Under the pieces are notes generated by a model that did not search any database, was not told where the DNA came from, and saw only the letters and a list, made by a program, of their open reading frames with translations. A program made the translations under genes and the position numbers. Below are positions 1 to 6,028 of a stretch of DNA of 17,988 bases, piece after piece. The DNA comes from an uncultured Clostridium sp. Lineage in GTDB: Bacteria; Bacillota; Clostridia; Clostridiales; Clostridiaceae. The stretch lies in assembly GCA_900539375.1 (NCBI GenBank), contig UQBY01000042.1:1-17988 (forward strand). Direction: 5' to 3'. Numbering within the stretch: the first letter of the stretch is position 1; each line of letters starts with the position of its first letter.

Positions 1-66
1 TGTGTTTTTGGTTTGGTAGATTTATTTTACAATGAAAAGGGTGGTTTTTCTATTATATTTTTTTAA
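1..66 (+). CDS. 3' end of an unidentified reading frame (runs off the left edge)
   Basis: The frame is open from base 1 to a TAA at 64-66 and ends ...VDLFYNEKGGFSIIFF. The gene body lies outside the window, so its function cannot be stated. The same tail recurs at 1303-1368 inside a longer open stretch, where a 2-nt difference in the T/A run extends it by five residues (NSYQI). The pattern FVD-L-F-Y-N vaguely recalls the C-terminal tail of large serine recombinases, but this is only a guess. Confidence 0.3.
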   Translation, partial: CVFGLVDLFYNEKGGFSIIFF

Positions 67-122
67 ATTCTTATCAAATTTGAATAAAGTAAATATTTGT
101 ATATAAACTGTCCGTAAGTCAG
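16..122 (+). repeat. Direct repeat, left copy (107 bp)
   Basis: This stretch is nearly identical to 1303-1407. I count two substitutions (T/C in the GGGYGG run and C/T in the TGTCYGTAAG run) and two single-base indels in the T/A run. The repeat covers the 3' end of a reading frame plus about 40 bp of non-coding DNA and stops at GTAAGTCAG in both copies. Immediately to its right the sequence becomes an acetyltransferase fragment that lacks its N-terminal part, so the repeat end coincides with a rearrangement junction. Confidence 0.85.
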
Positions 123-429
123 GGTTATGAACTATTAGCATTACAATTTGATGATAGCGAAACTCCTAGATTCAATGATAATGCAAGAACTATGAAAATA
201 GATAATCAAGATTTCACTATTTATTATAGCAACGAATGTCCTTATATAGAATATGAAGTAAATGAATTAACTGAATATGCAAAGGAAAATAATATAAAAA
301 TTAATTTTATAAAAATAGATTCATTAGAAAAAGCAAAGAATGCACCTTGCTTTTTTAATAACTGGGCTAATTTCTATAAAGGAGAATTTATAATTAAATG
401 CTAATTCATTTGAAAAGGTAATTAAATAA
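123..429 (+). pseudogene. Broken GNAT acetyltransferase, YoaP-type C-terminal domain
   Basis: The frame is open from inside the repeat through 123-404 and reads GYELLALQFDDSETPRF..., then CPYIEYEVNELTEYAKENN, then APCFFNNWANFYKGEFI. This resembles the C-terminal YoaP-like domain that follows a GNAT N-acetyltransferase domain in a family common in Clostridia and Bacillus. The N-terminal acetyltransferase half is absent; the frame begins at the repeat junction. Near 390-398 the frame shifts: the original frame stops at 402-404, while the next frame at 397-429 reads NANSFEKVIK and a stop, which fits the expected family C terminus. The gene is therefore truncated at the 5' end and frameshifted at the 3' end. 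An internal ATG at 192 exists but has no convincing ribosome binding site. Identification is from remembered family sequence, not an alignment. Confidence 0.65.
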
Positions 430-467
430 CAACTTACAATATATCACTAGAAATGGGGAAATAATAA

Positions 468-1250
468 ATGAACTTTAAAGAATATGGAGATAATAACAAA
501 GATACAATAATGTTATTACATGGTGGTGGTCTTTCTTGGTGGAATTATAGAGAAGAAGCAGAAAAATTACAAGAAAGTTATCATATTGTTATTCCAATAT
601 TAGATGGACATTCAGATAGTGATAGAGGTTTTACGAGCATAGAAGATAATGCACAAGAAATTATAGATTATATAACTAATAATTATAATGGTCATATTCG
701 CTTAATGGGAGGATTATCATTAGGAGGACAGATTCTTTTAGAAATTTTATCAAGGAAAAATGATATTTGTGATTGTGCTATTATTGAGAGTGCATTAGTA
801 ATTCCTATGAAAGCAACATATAAAATGATTAGACCAGCTTTTTCTATGAGTTATGGGCTAATATCAAAAAAATGGTTTTCACAAATGCAATTTAAGTCTT
901 TAAAAATAAGAGAAGATTTATTTAGTGAATATTATAGAGATACTTGTAAAATTAGTAAGGAAGATATGATTGCTTTTATGGAAGCAAACTCAAAATATGA
1001 AATTAAAGATTCTTTATCAAGTACAAAATCGAAAGTTTTAGTAGTTGTAGGAGATAAAGAAAGACCCATAATGAAAAAATCAGCGAGTATAATTCATGAA
1101 AAGATAAATGGAAGCAGAATTGAAGTATTACCTAATTATTATCATGGAGATTTTAGCATAAATAATTCACAACAATATGTTATAGCAATTAACAATCTTA
1201 TTGCTAATAGAAATAGAAACTTGAAAAGCAAATCAGAATCAAACAGATGA
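468..1250 (+). CDS. Alpha/beta hydrolase family protein
   Basis: A 260-residue cytosolic protein with a complete alpha/beta hydrolase layout. The oxyanion-hole motif LLHGGG lies at residues 16-21, the nucleophile elbow GLSLG at 82-86 with Ser84, the acid in VVVGDKE at Asp196, and the histidine in NYYHGDF at His226. There is no signal peptide. A weak Shine-Dalgarno, GGGGA at 455-459, lies 8 nt before the ATG. The substrate cannot be inferred; esterase, lipase-like or haloperoxidase-like roles are all possible. It sits between the two copies of the 106-bp direct repeat, next to the broken acetyltransferase, so it may have arrived or been duplicated with that segment. The Ser/Asp/His assignment is by motif spacing and is fairly secure; the function is not. 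Confidence 0.85.
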   Translation: MNFKEYGDNNKDTIMLLHGGGLSWWNYREEAEKLQESYHIVIPILDGHSDSDRGFTSIEDNAQEIIDYITNNYNGHIRLMGGLSLGGQILLEILSRKNDICDCAIIESALVIPMKATYKMIRPAFSMSYGLISKKWFSQMQFKSLKIREDLFSEYYRDTCKISKEDMIAFMEANSKYEIKDSLSSTKSKVLVVVGDKERPIMKKSASIIHEKINGSRIEVLPNYYHGDFSINNSQQYVIAINNLIANRNRNLKSKSESNR

Positions 1251-1254
1251 GTAG

Positions 1255-1368
1255 GTAATTGAACATATCAAAAATATAAACGATAAAAAAACATTAACTT
1301 TTGTAGATTTATTTTACAATGAAAAGGGCGGTTTTTCTATTATATTTTTTAATTCTTATCAAATTTGA
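1255..1368 (+). pseudogene. Gene fragment matching the ORF tail at the left window edge
   Basis: A 37-codon open stretch without a plausible start begins right after a TAG at 1252-1254 and reads VIEHIKNINDKKTLTFVDLF and onward to ...NSYQI, then TGA. Its last part is the same sequence as the reading-frame end at 1-66. It looks like the 3' remnant of a second copy of that upstream gene, left at the right border of the repeated segment. Family unknown. Confidence 0.4.
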
Positions 1369-1407
1369 ATAAAGTAAATATTTGTATATAAACTGTCTGT
1401 AAGTCAG
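1303..1407 (+). repeat. Direct repeat, right copy (105 bp)
   Basis: This is the partner of the repeat at 16-122, in the same orientation and about 1.29 kb apart, and it ends at the same GTAAGTCAG. The DNA beyond it differs from that beyond the left copy (CTTTAAATGG here, GGTTATGAAC there). The two copies therefore bracket the hydrolase segment. Confidence 0.85.
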
Positions 1408-1441
1408 CTTTAAATGGTAGTTCTTTATTAGTATAAATACT

Positions 1442-3169
1442 TTATTCAACAATAGGTGGAATAAAATTTTCAATTGCATTTCGTAGTTTTGGATGATGAA
1501 TTACAAAATGAATAGAAGGACTATTAGCCTTTGAAATCATAACTAAGTTTTTCTCACATATTAAAATCTGTATATTTTTAAATGTAGTATTATTATTTAC
1601 AGTTAACTTATAATTTGTATTATTTTTTTCGTATTTTTTAGTTAGATTTAGATGTTCTAGGTATTCTTCATAGGTATAATAAATCTTTTTTTCATAAAAG
1701 TTATCTGCAAGAAAAAGTGAAAGAGGAGATGTTTTAAATTCTTCCCTTGAAAGCTTTGATATTTCATCTTCAACAATATTGTTCTCCATGGTGTTTTTTA
1801 ATATATTTCTTTGCATATCTACTGATTCTTTTATTTTTTCAATATCTTCATCTGAAATGTCATTATGTTTTAATATTCTTAAAAGCAAATCATCAGAAAT
1901 AGTATGAATTGGTAAAGAAGATAAAATTCTTCTACGATTAGCTTTGATTTTTACACTTGAAGATAAAAATGCAGCATAAGCATTTTTAGAATATTCTTTA
2001 TATATTTCCATAAGAGGTGTAGCTTTGCTTAATAAGCACTCTGCTTTTGTTTTATAATATGAAATATCAGTTTTATTAGTAGTTAAAGTATATTTACCTT
2101 TATCATGATAGCCATTAATACATTCTCCAAATAGAGCAACAGTTCCAGATACATAATTAAAATGACAATATATATTATCCTGTAATCCTTTAAAAAAGTA
2201 AGGAGAAACTTGCCCTGTCATATAAATTGGTAACCAGCTTTCTAATCCTAACATCATTTCATTAAATGGTCTATTCAGGTTATGAATAATGTTTAAGTGA
2301 AAGCCTTTTTTTAGCATTATAGCAATAGCGCACATCCACTTTTTACCAAACTCCACATCTTGTGCCATATCTGCCATAGGCATATCACTACACATAAAAA
2401 CGGGATCATTATTCTTTGAAAGAACAGTTGCTTTAAAAAAATCCAGTTCCCCTTTTTTCATTTCTTCTATACCATAGTATGTTTTAGAAATAGCCTTATA
2501 AAAAGGAATAATAGGGACTTTTATTTTATCAAATTGTATAGCTTTTATATATTCACTTAGGTCAAAATTATCTAAATTGCTCAAAAAATCATTTATATAA
2601 TTATGAGATTCACTTGAATTAGTAGAAAACCAGTCTAATAACTTATTATAATAGATAGAGCTATCTTTTAATTCTTTTAAAGGAGAACCAATAAGAAGAG
2701 CTACTGTTTTTTTATCATCTTCTGATTTATATTTTTTTACAATAAAATTACAAACAGTTTCAATAAAATCTTTAAGCTTTGATGGATTCCTATTTCCAGT
2801 ACGAATTTTAGAAAGTAGTGAAGAATCATAAGAACTAAAACGAGATAACTCAGCCATATTAACATTTAATGTTGTAATAAGTTCATTAAAATTTTTACTT
2901 AATTGTTCAAAATCAATAGAAATATCATTTAAAGCATTAGATAAGGTAATATAAAATTCTTCTCTTGTTATATTTAATTCTTTTTGAATAGAGAGTTTAT
3001 ATAAACCATCTACCAATTGTTCTAATTGTTTACTTCTTATGTTAGGGCTTCTATGGCCTCTACGGTAACGACTAATAACAGAAGTGGTTAAGCCAGAAGC
3101 ATTTACTAGTTCTTGAGAAGAACATTCAATTTGTTCTATATATTTATTTAATTGTTCACAAAAAGTCAT
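1442..3169 (-). CDS. Double XRE-type helix-turn-helix regulator with a large unknown C-terminal domain
   Basis: A 575-residue protein. Two Cro/C1-type DNA-binding segments are visible: residues ~6-60, with recognition-helix region SGLTTSVISRYRRGHRSP at 25-42, and ~88-145, with SSYDSSLLSKIRTGNRNP at 112-129. Both end in the G-x-R-x-P signature typical of XRE domains. The remaining ~420 residues have no domain I recognise, no signal peptide and no clear membrane segment, and may be a ligand-binding or oligomerisation part. The Shine-Dalgarno GGAGG lies 7 nt before the ATG on the minus strand, so the start is secure. It is divergent from the surface protein/sortase pair at 3329-5771 across a 159-bp gap with opposed promoters and a palindrome. 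The simplest inference is that it controls that pair and itself; nothing in the sequence proves this. Confidence 0.8.
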   Translation of the reverse strand: MTFCEQLNKYIEQIECSSQELVNASGLTTSVISRYRRGHRSPNIRSKQLEQLVDGLYKLSIQKELNITREEFYITLSNALNDISIDFEQLSKNFNELITTLNVNMAELSRFSSYDSSLLSKIRTGNRNPSKLKDFIETVCNFIVKKYKSEDDKKTVALLIGSPLKELKDSSIYYNKLLDWFSTNSSESHNYINDFLSNLDNFDLSEYIKAIQFDKIKVPIIPFYKAISKTYYGIEEMKKGELDFFKATVLSKNNDPVFMCSDMPMADMAQDVEFGKKWMCAIAIMLKKGFHLNIIHNLNRPFNEMMLGLESWLPIYMTGQVSPYFFKGLQDNIYCHFNYVSGTVALFGECINGYHDKGKYTLTTNKTDISYYKTKAECLLSKATPLMEIYKEYSKNAYAAFLSSSVKIKANRRRILSSLPIHTISDDLLLRILKHNDISDEDIEKIKESVDMQRNILKNTMENNIVEDEISKLSREEFKTSPLSLFLADNFYEKKIYYTYEEYLEHLNLTKKYEKNNTNYKLTVNNNTTFKNIQILICEKNLVMISKANSPSIHFVIHHPKLRNAIENFIPPIVE

Positions 3170-3205
3170 AAGAAGCCTCCATATTTATAATTCAAATTTA
3201 ATTAC

Positions 3206-3234
3206 AATATATCATAAAAGTACAAGAGAAACAA
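3206..3234 (-). promoter_or_regulatory. Putative promoter of the XRE-type regulator
   Basis: Read on the minus strand, TTGTTT (3229-3234) is followed by a 17-nt spacer and TATATT (3206-3211). This is a good sigma-A-type pair about 36 bp upstream of the start codon. Confidence 0.5.
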
Positions 3235-3236
3235 TG

Positions 3237-3247
3237 GCCAAATTGGC
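3237..3247. promoter_or_regulatory. Palindromic operator candidate in the divergent intergenic region
   Basis: GCCAA-A-TTGGC is a perfect inverted repeat with a 1-nt centre. It lies immediately outside the -35 box of the minus-strand regulator promoter and just before the plus-strand promoter. A further TTGGC half-site occurs at 3257-3261 and overlaps the plus-strand -35 box. This placement fits binding by the adjacent XRE-type regulator, but that is inference. Confidence 0.4.
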
Positions 3248-3256
3248 AATGAAACT

Positions 3257-3286
3257 TTGGCAAAAAATACAAAATAAATAGATAAT
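3257..3286 (+). promoter_or_regulatory. Putative promoter of the surface protein/srtB pair
   Basis: TTGGCA (3257-3262), an 18-nt spacer and GATAAT (3281-3286) form a sigma-A-like promoter 42 bp upstream of the surface-protein ATG. The -35 box contains a TTGGC half-site that matches the neighbouring palindrome. Confidence 0.5.
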
Positions 3287-3328
3287 TATGGTAAAATAAA
3301 TTAAGAAAATGTTTAGGAGGGGAAGAAA

Positions 3329-4957
3329 ATGAAAATTAAAAAAAATTTAATGCTTTTAACAATTATTTTAATCAGTATAGGTTTGTTTAGTTTTTCAAAC
3401 AGAGTAAATGCTGCAACAATTAGTGATGATGGAAAGTATTATTTAATACTAAGTGTTTGTTGGGATAATGAGGATATTGATGGAGAGTATGCAAAAATTA
3501 TAAGGTTTAATGTTGAAGATGGGGAAACAAAAGTTAAATTATCAGAACTAACAGAAGGAATTGTTCCTTTCAATGGAGAAAATCAATTTTCGCATTGGGG
3601 AAAAAATTTTTCTGATGATGAGAAAGCTGATGAAGAATTAGCAATAGCAGACTTTAATCATTCAGGAGAATTTAATGGTGTATCTTATACAAATGGTTTA
3701 GTTCTTTGGGCTAAGTTTTCAAATAAACCTTTGCAAGGAACTGGTAAATATTATTTAACACTTGATCCATTTGCAGGTACAATAAATGGCAAAGCAAATT
3801 TAAGATTAATCAGCCAATCAACAGAATTTAAAACAGTTGACCTAACAAAATATATCCCTGTAAGAGAAGGGTGTACTTTTAAAGGATGGGATTTAAATGG
3901 AAAATTTGTAACTTCTATTGATTCTAGTGCTTTTGCAAATACTGATGCAGTTAATGTAACTGCTACATACACTCAAGATACTTTTGTTGGAGATGGTATT
4001 GTAGTAGTTTTAAATGCTAATGGTGGAACTATTGATGGTAAATCATCTAATAAATATGACTATCTAGGTGGTGGAAATTCTGGAACTTCTATGTCACTTT
4101 TGCCATATATACCTGTAAGAGAAGGATATAGTTTTAATGGTTGGAATACAAAAAGTGATGGAAGTGGAGAAAATTATACTTATATATATTGGAGATTATG
4201 GGATAAAGATAATACATGGGATTCAACTGTTGAAAGAGATACATTAATACAAGAAGATAGTGGATATGAAAGATATAAAAATTTAACATTATATGCTACT
4301 TGGACTAAAAACCCAGAAACACCAACAACACCAGATGAGCCAACTAAGCCTACAGAAGACACAGTAAAAGAAATTCAAAGTACAGGAGAAATAAAAACAA
4401 ATATTCAATTTACAAATGGAATAAGTAAAGATTATAAATTAGATGTTGAAAAAATAGGAATCAAAAAAGAATTATTAGATAAGAATGTTAAATTTATAGT
4501 AGATATGAATGTGCTAGATGGAAATGATGTTGTAAAAATTAGTGATAATAAAATGAACATTAGAATTGCAATGCCAGAAGAGTTAAAAGGATATAACAAA
4601 TATGAGGTAGTTTATATTTTAAATGATGAAATAAAAGAAAGAATACCTGCAACAGTAGAAAATGGTTATATAGTATTTGAAACATCACATTTAAGTCAAT
4701 ATGGAATTGTAGTTACAAATGTTGAAAAGGAACCTGAAAAAACTAATAATGAAACAAATAATTCAAAAACAACAGATAATATTAGGACAAGCAAAACTGT
4801 AGGAACAAATGTTAAAGAAAAATCTAAAAAAACTAAAAATGAAACAAAAAATCCAAAAACAGCAGATAATATTATGACAAGTATAATGTTATTTGTAACT
4901 TCTATAACAGCTATTGGTGCATTAACAGTAGTAAATAGAAAAAAATTAAAAAAATAA
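3329..4957 (+). CDS. Cell-wall-anchored InlB-type repeat surface protein with NPKTADN sorting signal
   Basis: A 542-residue secreted protein. Residues 1-28 are a signal peptide: KIKK basic start, hydrophobic core, cleavage probably after VNA at 26-28. Three related beta-rich units follow (about 37-130, 140-215 and 224-326) with features of InlB B-repeat/Listeria-Bacteroides repeats: LNANGGTIDG, YIPVREGYSFNGW, LYATW. Next come a Pro/Thr linker (328-345) and a beta domain (350-460). The C terminus has the sorting motif NPKTADN (508-514), a hydrophobic helix and the charged tail NRKKLKK. The motif fits a class B-type NPxTx signal rather than LPxTG, and a class B sortase is the next gene. The ribosome binding site AGGAGGGG (3315-3322) is 6 nt before the ATG. 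An exact 30-residue tandem duplication covers 462-521 and includes the sorting motif. Role: probably an adhesin or surface structure; ligand unknown. Confidence 0.85.
   Translation: MKIKKNLMLLTIILISIGLFSFSNRVNAATISDDGKYYLILSVCWDNEDIDGEYAKIIRFNVEDGETKVKLSELTEGIVPFNGENQFSHWGKNFSDDEKADEELAIADFNHSGEFNGVSYTNGLVLWAKFSNKPLQGTGKYYLTLDPFAGTINGKANLRLISQSTEFKTVDLTKYIPVREGCTFKGWDLNGKFVTSIDSSAFANTDAVNVTATYTQDTFVGDGIVVVLNANGGTIDGKSSNKYDYLGGGNSGTSMSLLPYIPVREGYSFNGWNTKSDGSGENYTYIYWRLWDKDNTWDSTVERDTLIQEDSGYERYKNLTLYATWTKNPETPTTPDEPTKPTEDTVKEIQSTGEIKTNIQFTNGISKDYKLDVEKIGIKKELLDKNVKFIVDMNVLDGNDVVKISDNKMNIRIAMPEELKGYNKYEVVYILNDEIKERIPATVENGYIVFETSHLSQYGIVVTNVEKEPEKTNNETNNSKTTDNIRTSKTVGTNVKEKSKKTKNETKNPKTADNIMTSIMLFVTSITAIGALTVVNRKKLKK
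4712..4891 (+). repeat. In-frame 90-bp tandem duplication covering the sorting signal
   Basis: Bases 4712-4801 and 4802-4891 align without gaps at a 90-bp offset and encode two 30-residue units (462-491 and 492-521). Unit A contains NSKTTDN and unit B contains NPKTADN at the same position, and both are preceded by KTxNET. Only unit B is followed by the membrane helix, so only it can be the functional anchor. Unit A looks like an older sorting signal now turned into spacer, or a spacer that gave rise to the signal. Confidence 0.85.
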
Positions 4958-4966
4958 TACAACAAA

Positions 4967-5006
4967 ATATATAAAGACTAGCTACTATTGGCTAGTCTTT
5001 ATATAT
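4967..5006 (+). terminator. Perfect 16-bp hairpin between surface protein and sortase
   Basis: The arm at 4967-4982 is fully complementary to 4991-5006, with an 8-nt loop TACTATTG. No clean T-run follows; the right arm ends in CTTTATATAT and the srtB start is 19 nt downstream. It could be a weak terminator or an mRNA-stabilising/processing stem that lowers sortase expression relative to its substrate. Confidence 0.7.
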
Positions 5007-5024
5007 GAAAGGATAATGTAAATA

Positions 5025-5771
5025 ATGAGAAAGAAGAATAAAAAATATAAAGAAGTGATTTTTAATCTTATTGTTTATATGATTTTACTTTTTATATTAA
5101 TATATTCTGGAATTAAAATTTATAAATGGTATAAAGATAAGACAAGTAACAAGGAAATAGTAGAACAGATAAAAGAGACAGTAGTAGTTGAAGATAAAAA
5201 TGAATACAAAGAAGAATATACAATAGACTTTAATAAACTAAAAGAACAGAATAAAGAAACTGTTGCCTGGATTAAAGTAAACAATACAAATATTGAATAT
5301 CCAGTAGTAAAAGCAAATAATAATAATTTCTATTTAAATCATAGTTTTGATAAAAGTGAAAATTTAGCAGGGTGGATTTTTGCAGATTATAGAAATAAGT
5401 TTGATAATACAGATAAAAATATTATAATTTATGGTCATAATATGAGAGATGGCTCAATGTTTGGAAGTTTAAAAAATATTTTAAATTCTGACTGGTATGA
5501 AAATGAAGAAAATACCAATATTACTTTATATACTGAAAATGAAAAATGTATTTATAAAGTTTTTTCAATTTATAAAATAGAAAGTGAAGATTATTATATA
5601 AAGACAGAGTTTAGCAATGACAATGAATTTGAACAATTTGTAAACACTATAAAGAACAGAAGTATAAAAAAATTTGATATAGATGTTTCAAAGGAAGATA
5701 ATATCTTAACTTTATCAACTTGTGCAAATAATAACAGATATAGAATAGTGTTACACGCAAAGAAGATGTAA
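5025..5771 (+). CDS. srtB: Class B sortase
   Basis: A 248-residue membrane-anchored transpeptidase. An N-terminal membrane segment lies at ~12-34 after a Lys-rich start, and the catalytic domain runs from ~68 to the C terminus. The catalytic His is in IYGHNMRDGSMFGSL (His138), the Cys in TLSTC (Cys233), and the Arg in RYRIVL (most likely Arg240). The YGHNMRDGSMF block and N-terminal anchor are typical of class B sortases, which cut NPxTx-like signals and join the protein to peptidoglycan. The adjacent gene ends in NPKTADN and is the obvious substrate. The Shine-Dalgarno AAAGGA (5008-5013) is 11 nt from the ATG, which is rather far and follows directly on the hairpin at 4967-5006, suggesting modest translation. 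No other obvious substrate with this motif is present in the window. Confidence 0.9.
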   Translation: MRKKNKKYKEVIFNLIVYMILLFILIYSGIKIYKWYKDKTSNKEIVEQIKETVVVEDKNEYKEEYTIDFNKLKEQNKETVAWIKVNNTNIEYPVVKANNNNFYLNHSFDKSENLAGWIFADYRNKFDNTDKNIIIYGHNMRDGSMFGSLKNILNSDWYENEENTNITLYTENEKCIYKVFSIYKIESEDYYIKTEFSNDNEFEQFVNTIKNRSIKKFDIDVSKEDNILTLSTCANNNRYRIVLHAKKM

Positions 5772-5789
5772 AGATATTCATTTATAATG

Positions 5790-5818
5790 TTGACTTTTTC
5801 GAAAAAAGGAAATATAAT
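5790..5818 (+). promoter_or_regulatory. Near-consensus sigma-A promoter of the MATE gene
   Basis: TTGACT (5790-5795), a 17-nt spacer and a perfect TATAAT (5813-5818). Transcription would start near 5825, right at the foot of the first leader hairpin and about 200 nt before the MATE start codon. The boxes are among the best in the window. Confidence 0.7.
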
Positions 5819-5828
5819 GTATTTCATA

Positions 5829-5871
5829 AACGAGTAGCAATAACTGCGTAAATCCAGTTTTGTTACTCGTT
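5829..5871 (+). promoter_or_regulatory. MATE leader RNA hairpin 1
   Basis: AACGAGTAGCAA (5829-5840) pairs with TTGTTACTCGTT (5860-5871) with one G-U, and a nested AACTG/CAGTT stem (5842-5846 and 5855-5859) closes an 8-nt loop. The apex contains GCGTAAATCCA (5846-5856), repeated with one change in the apical loop of the next hairpin. A short T-rich run (TTTTATTAATT) follows, so it may itself be a weak terminator. Confidence 0.6.
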
Positions 5872-5894
5872 TTATTAATTATATGCCATTATTT

Positions 5895-5949
5895 AGTGTG
5901 TAGCCTATCAGCGTAAGTCCAACTTATATGATAGGTGCACACTTTTTTT
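5895..5949 (+). terminator. Intrinsic terminator/attenuator in the MATE leader (hairpin 2)
   Basis: AGTGTG (5895-5900) pairs with CACACT (5938-5943) and CCTATCA (5904-5910) with TGATAGG (5929-5935). A small internal loop separates the two helices, the apical loop has 18 nt, and a run of seven T (5943-5949) follows. The loop holds GCGTAAGTCCA, the motif of hairpin 1. Because a strong promoter lies upstream and the MATE gene downstream, this probably acts as a regulated attenuator. It could instead simply terminate the srtB transcript. Confidence 0.7.
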
Positions 5950-5966
5950 GTGCAGAAGAAAGAAAA

Positions 5967-6003
5967 GGATAAAATCCTTATCAGTGGGTTGGGATTTTGC
6001 TCC
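5967..6003 (+). promoter_or_regulatory. MATE leader RNA hairpin 3, adjacent to the ribosome binding site
   Basis: GGATAAAATCC (5967-5977) pairs with GGATTTTGCTCC (5992-6003) apart from a small internal loop, ending 7 nt before the Shine-Dalgarno AAGGGGGA. It includes CCTTATCA (5976-5983), close to the CCTATCA arm of hairpin 2. It could therefore compete for TGATAGG and open the terminator. This alternative pairing is a proposal from reading, not a folding result. Confidence 0.45.
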
Positions 6004-6028
6004 AAAAAACAAGGGGGATTATAACTAA

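Noticed and set aside
1251..1441. Terminator between the converging hydrolase and regulator genes
   Set aside because: No convincing stem plus T-run was found; the T-rich stretch belongs to the direct repeat.
3751..3972. Minus-strand open frames opposite the surface and pilin genes (also 4180-4362, 4696-4965, 10252-10548, 11209-11427, 14242-14583)
   Set aside because: They lie wholly inside well-supported plus-strand genes, lack ribosome binding sites and have no recognisable protein features.
3329..4957. Calling the sorting signal a standard LPxTG for class A sortase
   Set aside because: The motif is NPKTADN and a class B sortase is directly downstream, so an NPxTx-type reading is preferred.
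5817..5972. Leader peptides in the MATE leader (for example MYFINE, MPLFSV, MIGAHFFCAEERKG)
   Set aside because: None has a Shine-Dalgarno; the first overlaps the -10 box and would not be transcribed. Ribosome-stalling attenuation is possible but unsupported.
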